A program made the position numbers and the translations under genes. 64,000 bases of DNA, taken from Pedobacter xixiisoli. GTDB lineage: Bacteria > Bacteroidota > Bacteroidia > Sphingobacteriales > Sphingobacteriaceae. A model generated the notes under the pieces. That model saw nothing but the letters and a program-made list of their open reading frames with translations, was not told the DNA's origin and did no database searches. Where the stretch lies: positions 186,001 through 250,000 of the forward strand of contig NZ_OCMT01000003.1 of NCBI RefSeq assembly GCF_900215335.1. The letters run 5' to 3'. Shown piece after piece: positions 16,463 through 26,322 of this stretch. Positions within the stretch are counted from its first letter, which is position 1, and every line of letters starts with the position of its first letter.

Positions 16463-19400
16463 ATGTATCTCAACTGTCATTCATATCATAGCTTGAGATA
16501 CGGAACCATACCCACAGCTGAGCTTGTCAGCATGGCAAAAGAAAATGGTGTATCAGCACTTGCATTGACGGATATCAACGCTATTGCGGGCGTATACGAT
16601 TTTACCAAGCTTTGTAGGAACGCTGGGATAAAACCGATCATCGGCGTTGAGTTCCGTGAAGATGGAAAATTAAAATTTATTGGACTTGCCAAATCCCAGG
16701 AAGGCGTTGGAGAAATGAACAGATTTCTAACGGAGCATAATTTCAATGGGCAACCAATACCCGACAGGGCACCAGAATTCAGGGAGGTAGTCGTCATCTA
16801 CCCGTTACAGGTCATTGAACATTTACTTGACAATGAATTTATAGGCATCCGGGCCACACAGCTTAATTTGCTTTATCGAAAGGAACTGCGTGAGTTGATG
16901 CCGAAAATGGTCATTTTGCATCCGGTTACTTTCCGCACGAAGCGCGAGTATAACCTACACCGTATTCTGCGGGCAATCGACAGAAATGTTATTCTTTCAA
17001 AGCAAAGCGAAGAGGACATTTGCAGTAAGGATGATTGCATGATCGGACAGGATGAATTGTTAAAGCATTTTCAGCATTATCCGGAAATAATCGCAAATAC
17101 TTCTCATGTGCTGGAACAGTGCAATTTTGATTTCCAGTTCCATGTGCCACGTAACAAGCGTACTTTCACTGGAACCAAAGAAGGTGATATAAATATGCTG
17201 ACCGAACTTGCTTACGATGGATTAAGTATACGTTACCCCCATCATCCACAGGAAGCACTAAATCGGATCAAAACCGAACTAAAGGTAATTGAAGAATTGG
17301 AGTTTGCAGGTTACTTTCTCATTACCTGGGACATCATACGTTATAGTAATTCCCAGGGCTTCATGCACGTGGGACGCGGAAGCGGTGCCAACAGTATTAT
17401 CAGTTATTGCCTGGGGATTACTGACGTTTGTCCGATTGATCTAAACCTGTACTTTGAGCGGTTCCTAAACTCGCACAGAAAAAGTCCACCGGATTTTGAT
17501 ATCGATTGGTCTTGGAAGGAACGTGACACTATCCTAACATATATTTTCGAGAGGTACGGTAGCGAACATGTCGCATTTTGTGGCACCAATGTAGAATTCA
17601 AGTACCGATCGATCATCCGGGAAGTAGGTAAAGTCTTTGGACTTCCGAAAGGGGAACTTGATGAACTGTCGAAGGGAAAAGTTCCACAAGCTAACTCCGG
17701 GGAGATTGTGAGTTTGGTGTACAAATATGGAATGCTTCTGGAAAAGTTTCCGAACCAGCGCAGCATGCACTCGTGCGGAATTTTGATCTCCGAGGAGCCG
17801 ATAACGAATTATTCCATTTTGGAAATGCCACCGAAAGGCTTTCCTATTGTCCAATTTGATATGCACGTAGCTGAAGACATAGGGTTTGACAAGTTTGACA
17901 TTTTAAGTCAGCGCGGGCTTGGAACCATTGAGGAAGCGGTACAGATTATCGAGCGGAACCATGGGGTAAAAGTGGACATCCGGAATACCGATCTCACAAC
18001 CGATAATCCCGAGTGCAACGAGCAGCTTGCCATAGGTAAGACGATTGGTTGCTTTTACATTGAAAGTCCTGCGATGCGGGGAATTTTACGAAGGCTGAAA
18101 TGCAAAGATTACCGCACGCTTGTAGCGGCTTCCTCAATTATCCGCCCGGGGGTTGCCGAATCGGGAATGATGCGCGAGTATATATTCCGGCACAATTTTC
18201 CAGACCAGTTCGAATACCTTCACGAGGTACTCAGGGAACATTTATCCGAGACGTATGGGATTATGGTCTATCAGGAAGACGTGATCAAGATTGCAATCCA
18301 TTACGGTGGGTTATCGGCAGCAGATGGTGACATTCTGCGCCGGGCTATGAGTGGCAAGGGACGTTCGCCGGAAGCGATGCAGAGAGTGAAGGATAATTTT
18401 TTTGCTTCATGCTTGGCCATGGGACATCCTAAAAAACTGAGTGAAGAAATATACCGCCAGATACAAAGTTTCGCTGGTTATTCATTTTGTAAAGCACATT
18501 CTGCATCCTATGCCGTTGAGAGTTATCAGAGCCTTTATTTGAAAATGAACTATCCCATTGATTTCATGGTGGCGGCTGTTAACAATGGTGGTGGCTTCTA
18601 CCGACCAGAAGTCTATGTCCACGAAGCTAGAATGGCAGGCGGTATAATCCATAATCCATGCGTCAATAAAAGTGATGTACTGGCTACTATCTACGGAAAG
18701 AACATTTATCTCGGATTTGCCCATTTGAAAAGTCTTCCAGCAGGAATTGCTCAAAATATTGTCGTTGAAAGACAGCGTAACGGTAATTATAAATCTTTGG
18801 AAGACTTCATCGACCGTGTTCCGATCGGTATCGAAACAATACAGACCTTGATTTTTATCGGTGCTTTCCGCTTCACTGGCAAAAGTAAGAACGAACTACT
18901 GATCAAAGCCAGGTTGATCCTGGTCAATTATAAGCCTCAGAATTGGGCACCAAAGCTTTTCCAGGAACCGGTAAAGGATTTCGTGCTGCCCAAACTCGAA
19001 CGCTCCGTTTATGAAGATGCATTCGATGAAATTGAACTGCTTTCCTTTCCGGTAACACATACTCCGTTTGATCTATTGAGAACAAAGCAACGGGGGGATG
19101 TAATGGCAGCAGATCTATTGCAGCACTATAAAGAGGAAGTGAGGATGATCGCTTATCTGATCTCACGTAAACACGTCCCGACAAAACGGGGCGATATGTT
19201 CTTTGGTACTTGGATCGATGCTAACGGCGACTATTTTGACACCGCACATTTTGCAGATAGCTTGGCAAAGTACCCGTTCCAGGGAGGTGGATGTTATCTC
19301 ATGAAAGGGATCGTAGAAGTGGATCATCATTTTCCCACAGTAACCATATCCCGTATGGAGAAATTGCCCTTCATTGATGATCCACGTTACGCAGTTTCAG

Positions 19401-19516
19401 ATGAGAGGCGACATGAAACACAAAGGAACCTTAACGAAGATGTGAGTATGACCAATCGTGAACCTTATCCACAGGAACATGAAATTGGATTACCTCGTTA
19501 CATAAATGTAGCTTAA
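16463..19516 (+). CDS. dnaE: DNA polymerase III alpha-type polymerase (element-borne, DnaE-like)
   Basis: 1017 residues, shorter than replicative DnaE (about 1150-1200), like the error-prone DnaE2 group. Domains: PHP at the start (HSYHSLRYG, ALTDINAIAG), then palm with the catalytic PDFDIDW motif and a downstream FDKFDILSQRGLGT segment, fingers, helix-hairpin-helix (around FIDRVPIGIETIQTLI), and an OB-like C-terminus. Pairing with dinB right behind it resembles ImuB-DnaE2 mutasome operons. Likely role: translesion synthesis under control of the XRE regulator. Several PHP His positions of typical DnaE look altered, so exonuclease activity is doubtful. Confidence 0.88.
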   Translation: MYLNCHSYHSLRYGTIPTAELVSMAKENGVSALALTDINAIAGVYDFTKLCRNAGIKPIIGVEFREDGKLKFIGLAKSQEGVGEMNRFLTEHNFNGQPIPDRAPEFREVVVIYPLQVIEHLLDNEFIGIRATQLNLLYRKELRELMPKMVILHPVTFRTKREYNLHRILRAIDRNVILSKQSEEDICSKDDCMIGQDELLKHFQHYPEIIANTSHVLEQCNFDFQFHVPRNKRTFTGTKEGDINMLTELAYDGLSIRYPHHPQEALNRIKTELKVIEELEFAGYFLITWDIIRYSNSQGFMHVGRGSGANSIISYCLGITDVCPIDLNLYFERFLNSHRKSPPDFDIDWSWKERDTILTYIFERYGSEHVAFCGTNVEFKYRSIIREVGKVFGLPKGELDELSKGKVPQANSGEIVSLVYKYGMLLEKFPNQRSMHSCGILISEEPITNYSILEMPPKGFPIVQFDMHVAEDIGFDKFDILSQRGLGTIEEAVQIIERNHGVKVDIRNTDLTTDNPECNEQLAIGKTIGCFYIESPAMRGILRRLKCKDYRTLVAASSIIRPGVAESGMMREYIFRHNFPDQFEYLHEVLREHLSETYGIMVYQEDVIKIAIHYGGLSAADGDILRRAMSGKGRSPEAMQRVKDNFFASCLAMGHPKKLSEEIYRQIQSFAGYSFCKAHSASYAVESYQSLYLKMNYPIDFMVAAVNNGGGFYRPEVYVHEARMAGGIIHNPCVNKSDVLATIYGKNIYLGFAHLKSLPAGIAQNIVVERQRNGNYKSLEDFIDRVPIGIETIQTLIFIGAFRFTGKSKNELLIKARLILVNYKPQNWAPKLFQEPVKDFVLPKLERSVYEDAFDEIELLSFPVTHTPFDLLRTKQRGDVMAADLLQHYKEEVRMIAYLISRKHVPTKRGDMFFGTWIDANGDYFDTAHFADSLAKYPFQGGGCYLMKGIVEVDHHFPTVTISRMEKLPFIDDPRYAVSDERRHETQRNLNEDVSMTNREPYPQEHEIGLPRYINVA

Positions 19517-19669
19517 TCCAAACCATATTGCTGACGTAAGGAAAATGGTTCTACGAATTGTGAAATAAGCTGAAAACAAAGGATCGAATCCCGCACCTTT
19601 TCTCTCTGTTCACGCTTAATTTACAAGTATTTAGACCATAAAAAATTAGCTTTTTTGCCTGATTTTCCG

Positions 19670-19677
19670 TATCTTTG
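19670..19677 (+). promoter_or_regulatory. -7 promoter box upstream of the serine recombinase
   Basis: TATCTTTG matches TAnnTTTG exactly. It lies in the 270-bp gap 19517-19786, about 110 bp before the recombinase ATG. The rest of the gap has no gene. A piece near 19580-19600 (GGATCGAATCCCGC) looks like a tRNA T-arm but no full tRNA can be folded around it. Confidence 0.5.
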
Positions 19678-19786
19678 TATGAGTAAAATACCGGGATTGG
19701 GTCATGATTATTTTTAGTGTTTTACATTTTAAATATGTTTGATTTTGATATATCCCACAACATTTATCAATCAAAATTTTGTGCAG

Positions 19787-21421
19787 ATGGAAAGGAAGAA
19801 AGTAGGCATTTGGATACGTGTATCGACGGAATTTCAGGTTAAAGATGAAAGTCCTGAACACCACGAACAACGTGCGCAGTATTATATTAAATCAAAAGAT
19901 TGGGAGGCTGTAGAAGTCTATCGCTTGGATGCCATATCAGGCAAGACCGTAATGGATCATCCCGAAACGCAAAGGATGCTAAGAGATGTTCGAACTGGAA
20001 GAATCTCAGGTCTGGTCTTCTCTAAGTTGGCTCGCCTAGCGCGCAATACCAAAGAGCTTTTAGAACTTGCGGATATTTTTAAAACTCAAAAGGCGGATCT
20101 GATCTCTTTAGCAGAACAGATTGATACAAGTACACCCGCAGGCACACTGTTTTTCACGATAATTTCAGCAATGGCTCAGTGGGAACGTGAAGAAATTTCT
20201 GCCAGAGTTTCAGCATCTGTTCCAATTCGTGCGGAAATGGGTAAATGTACTGGGGGAGCTGGTGCCTTTGGATATAAGTGGGATAACAAACAATTCGTCC
20301 TTGATGAAAATGAAGCGCCAGTAAGGAAACTTATGTACGAAATCTTTTTAGAGTGCCGGAGAAAAAGAACAACTGCAAACAGATTGAACGAACTTGGACA
20401 TCGTACACGCAAAGGAGCAAAATTCACCGACACGACAGTTGATAGGCTTCTACGTGATACAACTGCAAAAGGGATAAGATTAGCCAATTATACAAAAAGC
20501 ACTGGTGAAAATAAAAGTTGGGAATTAAAACCGGAGGATCAATGGGTAGAAGTTCCTTGCCCTGCAATCGTCGATGAAGAAGTATGGGAAAGCTGTAATG
20601 CAATACTAGAGAAACAGAGAAATAGCAGAAATAAAAACGGAAGGTTTTCATACAGTCTTTTGGGTGGCATAGTAAAATGTTCATGTGGAAAACCTATGTA
20701 TGTTCATGGTTCCAGATCAAGAAAATACAAGTGTTCTTCATGTAAAAATGACATCAACCAGGAAGCCCTTTATGGTTTTTTCCAGGAAAACCTAAATCAA
20801 TATATTGAAGGCATTAAACCTGAAATTTTCATCGCGGAACTTAGTACTGAAATCCATAACAAGGCGGACTTACTAAACACAACAATGAAAAATCGTGATG
20901 CACTGCTCAAACGAATGGATGAACTAGTAGATTTAAAATTGAACGACGGGATGAGCAGTGAACATTATAAAGCACGGTATTATCCTTTGGACGAACAAGT
21001 AAAACAGCTCAACAGAAGTATCCCCGAGCTACAGGCTGAAATAGACTATATGAGGATACAAATGAACTCTAGTGACTACGTGCTAAATGGGGTAAAATCG
21101 CTTTATACAGATTGGAGTGAGCTTGAATTTTCCCAAAAAAGAGGCATTACAGAAACAATTACGCAACACATAATTGTTGGTAAAGACACTATTGATATAG
21201 CACTTGCATACCTTCCCACTACTTTGAAAACAAGTCAACACAACCTCATGGATTTGTTGACGCAAGAAACCCAAAAAAAGATGAGTTTTAACATTGTCGT
21301 AAGGCTTAACCGTGAGCCAGTTGTTCTTAAGTCGTTGATCATCAATGCAATCCCAAGGCTTGAAAATGGGAGTAACAGTATATGTAATGATTATGCTTCA
21401 GAAAAGTTGTGTGGAGTGTGA
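19787..21421 (+). CDS. Large serine recombinase
   Basis: 544 residues from the ATG at 19787; an in-frame ATG at 19739 would add an unlikely 16-residue extension. The N-terminal resolvase domain has WIRVSTEFQ with the nucleophile Ser, and KLARLARN and WEREEISAR segments. Next is a recombinase domain (around FLECRRKRTTANRLNELG), a Zn ribbon CSCG...CSSC near residues 300-323, then a coiled-coil end. This is the architecture of large serine integrases/transposases. It lies exactly where the mobile-element backbone meets the defence island, so it may have carried that block in. No attachment sites were identified. Confidence 0.9.
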   Translation: MERKKVGIWIRVSTEFQVKDESPEHHEQRAQYYIKSKDWEAVEVYRLDAISGKTVMDHPETQRMLRDVRTGRISGLVFSKLARLARNTKELLELADIFKTQKADLISLAEQIDTSTPAGTLFFTIISAMAQWEREEISARVSASVPIRAEMGKCTGGAGAFGYKWDNKQFVLDENEAPVRKLMYEIFLECRRKRTTANRLNELGHRTRKGAKFTDTTVDRLLRDTTAKGIRLANYTKSTGENKSWELKPEDQWVEVPCPAIVDEEVWESCNAILEKQRNSRNKNGRFSYSLLGGIVKCSCGKPMYVHGSRSRKYKCSSCKNDINQEALYGFFQENLNQYIEGIKPEIFIAELSTEIHNKADLLNTTMKNRDALLKRMDELVDLKLNDGMSSEHYKARYYPLDEQVKQLNRSIPELQAEIDYMRIQMNSSDYVLNGVKSLYTDWSELEFSQKRGITETITQHIIVGKDTIDIALAYLPTTLKTSQHNLMDLLTQETQKKMSFNIVVRLNREPVVLKSLIINAIPRLENGSNSICNDYASEKLCGV

Positions 21422-21535
21422 AACACAAGGAGGATCAAGCATTGATAACGTTACAAATGCTAGCCTAATCGAGAAACTAGATGCAAGTCTGTGGGCTGCA
21501 AAGAAATCCTAGTTGAGAAAAAGATAAAAAGTTTA

Positions 21536-21748
21536 TTAGGGGTTTTTAAGGTAACGGCCTTTGATGATGTCTTCTATTATACCCCGTTTTATTCTAGCTT
21601 CTTCTTCTGTAATTTCACTGTATACAACTATAACCTTGTAAATTTTTTCAGGTTTCGCCGGTCTTGCTTTTCTTTTTTTTGTTGCGATTTCGAGATTTTG
21701 CTTTGGAGCTTTGTTATCCTCAAGATTGCTATTGTCGAGAGTTTCCAT
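21536..21748 (-). CDS. Small hypothetical protein
   Basis: About 70 residues from METLDNSNLE (a Met three codons upstream is possible). Basic middle (TKKRKARPAKPEK) and a beta-strand-like segment IYKVIVVYSEI followed by a helix. No family recognised. It is downstream of the PD-(D/E)XK-like gene on the same strand, with about 100 bp between them. Alone between two recombination/defence units it could be an immunity or regulatory protein, but nothing shows that. Confidence 0.45.
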   Translation of the reverse strand: METLDNSNLEDNKAPKQNLEIATKKRKARPAKPEKIYKVIVVYSEITEEEARIKRGIIEDIIKGRYLKNP

Positions 21749-21849
21749 AATTTGCAAGATTTGATAACTAATTTAATGAATTATTTAGTTGGATGCAAGA
21801 GTAGCTAACTTCCACTATGAAATAACAAAGAAATCAATCTAACTTCTAA

Positions 21850-23487
21850 TTATTCTTCATCTTCGATCTCGCTATTTCCGATGTAATAAGAGTCAATGAT
21901 TTTAGCTTCGCTCTTAAAATCATTGGCTCGAAGCATGGATAAAAGCTCATGTCGTTCATAGGCAATCTCAGTCTTAAGGGGTTTATGCACCCCTTTATTC
22001 AGCTTTGCAATGTAGGCTCTTCCATCGTCCCAAAATGAAGCGCTTGTGATGTACAATCCTCTCAATTTTTTGCCTTGACTGATTTTATCTTTATAGAACT
22101 GTTCTACGAAGGGAAGTTTGTGTTCATAGAACCACTTGAGGCTGCCTTTCTTATCCTTATCACCTAAAGACACGAATACATTTGAATTATAGCCTCTTAA
22201 CTCAACAACCACGATTTCATCAGGCTGGCTAGCGTCAAAAATATAGTCATATTGGTAAGTTTCCTTTTTCGATTCGCTTTCAATACTCCATAGCTTGCCG
22301 CGCTCTATCGATGCATTTGGAAACATCTGTTTGAGAACTGGGTACATCAGTGTTTCAAAGAGTACTCCCTTGAGATCACGTAATGCCTCTTCCTGTCCTG
22401 ATTGGCGAATAATCCGCAAAATCTTTCGCACGGACTTTTCTACGTCTTCATTCTCAAGTAAGAGCTCATTGATTTCATCAAGCTTGGAAAGAATATCATA
22501 TATGCGGGTGCCAAATATCGAGGCTATATCGAATGACAGGAAACCAAGAGCTCTGGTCTTATTTAACACCTCCTGTGAACAGGTCTTGTAAATAATAATA
22601 GGCATAATTTTTCGACCAGTTAATTTGACCGAATTTATGTTGATTTGTACACGGTTGTAAAAGCCATCAAGCTCAAGTTGACTATATTCATCAGACAACA
22701 CGACATCTAATACGACCAAGGTTTGTGTCTCCGAAGTCAAAGCCTTTACTGCACGAACGGCATTGATACCGGTAGTTTTACTATAGCTGTATGCATCCCA
22801 TAAAAGGTTGTTGTGTTTGGCACCATAGGATGGTGTCTTTTTATTTCGGTAAATGGGCGAAATAGTTGAAATAAGGTTTGAATGTGACAACCACCTCAGT
22901 ACATCAGGTATGAGGCTACTATCGACCACCATCTTATTGTAATAAGAAGTCATTAAAGGTTTTGCCAATTTTCTTCTATCTTCTTCCTCTAATTCATCTT
23001 TAACTAGGATATAATTAATGCCATTTTCATCCCTTTCCTCATATACCAAATTTAGTTTTACGAGCACTTTCACTATATCAGAAAGTGTCGAAACTTTGGT
23101 CGAGCTCTCCTCATCTGGAGAGGCGGTAATTTTCATTGCATCGTAAAATGAGACAATTCCACCGTGCTTAATCATATGTGTTAAAAGACGATAGATCGGT
23201 GGACGCTCGCTATAGCATATTCGGCGTACCTGGTTAATGTCTATATCCTTATCGGGAAGTAGATAGATAAATTGTCCATGTCCGAAAGTATAAGGCTTTG
23301 AAGACTTAATGGCGTAGGTACTCGCTGCGCGGCTAATGATTTGACGTGCATTGTCTTCACTGATATTAAATTTATCTACAAGCGCCTTTTTTAGTTCTCC
23401 ACCTGATTGATAAAGTTTTTCTTGAAGAAGCTCATACATGAAATCAGTATAGATTTCCTGGACGCTTACAGATCTTGTTTTTGTCAC
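21850..23487 (-). CDS. Putative defence nuclease: winged-helix plus PD-(D/E)XK-like domain
   Basis: 545 residues, family not recognised. The first ~170 look like DNA-binding winged helices (KKALVDKFNISEDNARQII; TLSDIVKVLVKLNLVYEER). The middle has a Rossmann-like part (TQTLVVLDVVLSDEYSQ). Near residues 375-440 is a restriction-endonuclease-like core: an FETLMYPVLKQMFP helix, then YQYDYIFD and EIVVVELRG, i.e. Glu, Asp and E-x-R in place of E-x-K. The place beside Septu-like genes supports a defence role. The Lys-to-Arg change leaves activity open. It is 209 bp downstream of the HNH gene on the same strand. Confidence 0.5.
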   Translation of the reverse strand: MTKTRSVSVQEIYTDFMYELLQEKLYQSGGELKKALVDKFNISEDNARQIISRAASTYAIKSSKPYTFGHGQFIYLLPDKDIDINQVRRICYSERPPIYRLLTHMIKHGGIVSFYDAMKITASPDEESSTKVSTLSDIVKVLVKLNLVYEERDENGINYILVKDELEEEDRRKLAKPLMTSYYNKMVVDSSLIPDVLRWLSHSNLISTISPIYRNKKTPSYGAKHNNLLWDAYSYSKTTGINAVRAVKALTSETQTLVVLDVVLSDEYSQLELDGFYNRVQININSVKLTGRKIMPIIIYKTCSQEVLNKTRALGFLSFDIASIFGTRIYDILSKLDEINELLLENEDVEKSVRKILRIIRQSGQEEALRDLKGVLFETLMYPVLKQMFPNASIERGKLWSIESESKKETYQYDYIFDASQPDEIVVVELRGYNSNVFVSLGDKDKKGSLKWFYEHKLPFVEQFYKDKISQGKKLRGLYITSASFWDDGRAYIAKLNKGVHKPLKTEIAYERHELLSMLRANDFKSEAKIIDSYYIGNSEIEDEE

Positions 23488-23696
23488 ACTGCCCTTATTA
23501 ATTATATTTCTTCCCTTAATTCCGACAATATCGTTTTTTTGATTTAAAATTCAAAACAACATAACAATCTTTAAATCAGATAAATAAAAAATATTCAATT
23601 CATAGGTTTAGCAATGTATTCAAAAAATCAAGTCACAAGAAACCTTAATTTAACTCAAAGCCCTATTACTAATTGCAGGAGGAAAAATAAAATTGA

Positions 23697-24587
23697 CTAC
23701 ACAAGAGCAATGATTGCATCATAAGTATTACAGAGGCCAACAGCTGTTCTACCGTTAAAGTTACGAGTTATGAATACCTTAAAATTACGATTGAAATAAT
23801 TCCAAAAGAACCAATGTTCACTGGTATCGGTAAGAGTTGATCTGTCCTGAATTTCTCTTAACAGTTCAATAAAAGCTTCTTCGTAAAGTGTCGTAGTAAA
23901 TCGTCCATCTAGATATTTTATTAAAATGCCTTTTAATCTCTTCATAAAATAACGGATTTCACGTTTACGAAATACTAGTGATAGCTTATCCCTGTTAAGC
24001 CTAATCTTGCTAATGGTTGTTTCAGCCTTTTGTTGATTCAATAATACGGCATGTGGATTGGGTGCCATCTGCCCATGATTGCTTATTTTAAAATAATGGA
24101 AAGGATCAAATCCCGGAAATTCAGGATTCAGGAGTAAGGGCACCTCTAGTTGGGATAGCGTGTGAGAATCGAGCCTGTTGTGGCTCAAGTCTATTACCCC
24201 TGCTGATATAACAGGGAGAGTTTGATAGCTATTGTTCACTACTGGAAAATGGTTCCCTTTAGACCTTGTCTTGTTACAGTCGTGACAGGCTGGCAATAAA
24301 TTGCTCCATTCATAACATAACCAGTAGTAACCGTCATGTCCCGGCTGACCGGTAACACCTTTTTTTGGACGGTAGTGTTCAACTTCCGGCTCATCATCAT
24401 AACAATCACAATAAGCGCATTTATTCCTATACAGACGTTTTAAGGCATTAACAACTGTTACATTTCCATAAGTTGCTTGTAATATCCGCTTTCTATGAAG
24501 GGGGTTTGTTCTATCGATTACCTCATCGAGATTGTTGGGGCTTAGTGAGGCGGGCGGATTGTTAAAATTCTTGTTAACGCTACGCAT
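23697..24587 (-). CDS. ptuB: HNH endonuclease, PtuB-like (Septu system)
   Basis: 296 residues. The nuclease part has CAYC (57-60), then EVEHYRPK with Glu70-His71, and further on SNLLPACHDCNKTRS. This is the TIGR02646-like HNH arrangement seen in PtuB nucleases of Septu and some retron systems. The gene overlaps the ATPase gene by 8 bp, showing translational coupling and the PtuA-PtuB order. Expected role: cutting DNA when released or activated by the ATPase. The ~170-residue C-terminal extension is helical and of unknown role. Confidence 0.72.
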   Translation of the reverse strand: MRSVNKNFNNPPASLSPNNLDEVIDRTNPLHRKRILQATYGNVTVVNALKRLYRNKCAYCDCYDDEPEVEHYRPKKGVTGQPGHDGYYWLCYEWSNLLPACHDCNKTRSKGNHFPVVNNSYQTLPVISAGVIDLSHNRLDSHTLSQLEVPLLLNPEFPGFDPFHYFKISNHGQMAPNPHAVLLNQQKAETTISKIRLNRDKLSLVFRKREIRYFMKRLKGILIKYLDGRFTTTLYEEAFIELLREIQDRSTLTDTSEHWFFWNYFNRNFKVFITRNFNGRTAVGLCNTYDAIIALV

Positions 24588-26322
24588 TGTTGAAATATTT
24601 TTTGTTGAACAATTCTTCTTTTTGCTCTATCTCTTCCAGCTTCTTGTCAAGTAGATTAAAAAAATCCGTATCACCCATGTCGTCGTCAACATTGATGTCC
24701 TCTGGGTTAGTGTTTTGTATAGAGCCAAGGGAATCCATACCGAAGATGGCGGAGGTTAAAATCGTATTGGGCAAAAGATTTTTCACATCGATATAATTTA
24801 GCGACTTCACTTTTACTCCAGTCTCGGGGTCTCTTGCTAGGTGATAAATCGCGGAGTTCTCGGGAACGCCTAATAGAGGTATCGGACTATGCGTGCTGAC
24901 TATAAATTGAACTGCTGGAAATTTATTCGCTAGTAACGCTGGCAGTTTCTTTTGCCATTTGGGATGGAGGTGCAAATCTATTTCGTCGATAATAACGAAA
25001 CCCTCCAGCTCTGAGGGATCAATTTTTTCGGGTTGCTGTTCAAATAAGCGAACCATCATGTCTCCAAGCATTGCTACTAGTGATCTGATGCCAGAGGAAA
25101 GCTGTTCAAATCTTAACGGAAGTTCCTTCCTAACCCCATAAAGATCTTCTTCGAAATAGAATACATCTTTATATGGAGAGCCCTCGAAGGGAATATTTCT
25201 GATATCATAAATACCTGGAATGAGTTCAACTAAAAGCTGCTTGATATTATCATAACGTAGCTCAATATCGCTCATCATAAGTTTAGATTTGTGGTTGTTA
25301 ACCCTACTTTGTTCATTTTGAATCCATCTGTTGAAATCAATGAGCAAGCCATCGGGATAAAAAATACTCCAAAGAGCGTGCGTTCTGTCCCGGCCGAGCT
25401 CATTTTCCTTTTTTCTTATATCTGATTTATGAACCATGAGTCTTGAAGGACCATAAGCGGCGAATGGAACCCTTGCCAATTTTCTGTCCTTCGGCTCAAA
25501 TTGATTTATCTTAATGCTCTTGCGTGTACCTGCAAGTCTAGCAATGGCATCAATTAGCCATGGACTATTACTTGGTGACAAATAATCATTCTCAAAATGG
25601 CGGTTGCCTAGAAGTATCGACATGGATTTGAGCAAAGAAGACTTCCCACAGCCATTATCACCAACCAAAAATATAAATTGTGTATTAGCGGGAATATTGC
25701 CAAAGGAGGCATCATTAATTGGTGTGTAGTGTTGAATACGAAAAGAGTCTAAGCTATAGTTTAATATACGTACACCTTGCTTTTCTCTATATTTTAGAAT
25801 ATTGTTATGCCATTTTTCAAATTGACCTTTGCTGATGAAATCAATTCTATTCGTGTTGTCCTCAAATGAAAAACTCTTTATCTGTTCTTTAAGTATACTA
25901 TCTATCAGTAGCTTATCATTTTCGATAAACCATTGCAAAGATTCCAAGTAGCCATCATGGGAATAGGCCTTTGTCCACTGGTCAGTTCCATCTGAGGTAG
26001 CCCCAAGTTGAGAGACTAGATAGCGCTGAAAGAATAAAGACTTTGCACTGCTATCCTTACTTGTAAAGGTGAGATAGGTTCTTCCATCACCGTAAATGCT
26101 GAAAATAATATTTGGTGTCTTATTTTTCCAATCTGTACCTAGCCAGAATGAGAGTACAATGTATTTTTGTGTGCCATGAAACCAGAGCCGTTCATCAAGA
26201 CGCTTGTTAAGATTAGACCTGCGAAGGGTATATAGAAATGGATGTGCAGCATTCTCGGCCTGGTTACCACGGATACTTTCCAAGAATTGATATATTTCCT
26301 CACTGATTTCTGAGACAGTCAT
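24580..26322 (-). CDS. ptuA: AAA/ABC-type ATPase, PtuA-like (Septu system)
   Basis: About 580 residues from MTVSEISEEIY at 26322. An upstream Met at 26361 lies before the predicted transcription start and is rejected. Walker A is GDNGCGKSS (about 221-229). ABC signature-like FEQLSSGIRSL, Walker B FVIIDEIDLHLHPKW and the H-loop STHSP follow, as in overcoming-lysogeny/RecF-like ATPases. Before the ATPase is a ~190-residue N-terminal domain that I do not recognise and that is not usual for short PtuA. The protein would sense phage and control the HNH partner. No reverse transcriptase is nearby, so a retron is unlikely. Confidence 0.75.
   Translation of the reverse strand: MTVSEISEEIYQFLESIRGNQAENAAHPFLYTLRRSNLNKRLDERLWFHGTQKYIVLSFWLGTDWKNKTPNIIFSIYGDGRTYLTFTSKDSSAKSLFFQRYLVSQLGATSDGTDQWTKAYSHDGYLESLQWFIENDKLLIDSILKEQIKSFSFEDNTNRIDFISKGQFEKWHNNILKYREKQGVRILNYSLDSFRIQHYTPINDASFGNIPANTQFIFLVGDNGCGKSSLLKSMSILLGNRHFENDYLSPSNSPWLIDAIARLAGTRKSIKINQFEPKDRKLARVPFAAYGPSRLMVHKSDIRKKENELGRDRTHALWSIFYPDGLLIDFNRWIQNEQSRVNNHKSKLMMSDIELRYDNIKQLLVELIPGIYDIRNIPFEGSPYKDVFYFEEDLYGVRKELPLRFEQLSSGIRSLVAMLGDMMVRLFEQQPEKIDPSELEGFVIIDEIDLHLHPKWQKKLPALLANKFPAVQFIVSTHSPIPLLGVPENSAIYHLARDPETGVKVKSLNYIDVKNLLPNTILTSAIFGMDSLGSIQNTNPEDINVDDDMGDTDFFNLLDKKLEEIEQKEELFNKKYFNNA

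Noticed and set aside
19575..19605. tRNA gene from the T-arm-like GGATCGAATCCCGC
   Set aside because: No acceptor, D-arm or anticodon arm can be folded with it.
23697..26322. Retron with Septu-like effectors
   Set aside because: No reverse transcriptase (no YADD-bearing gene) and no msr/msd-like structure seen nearby.
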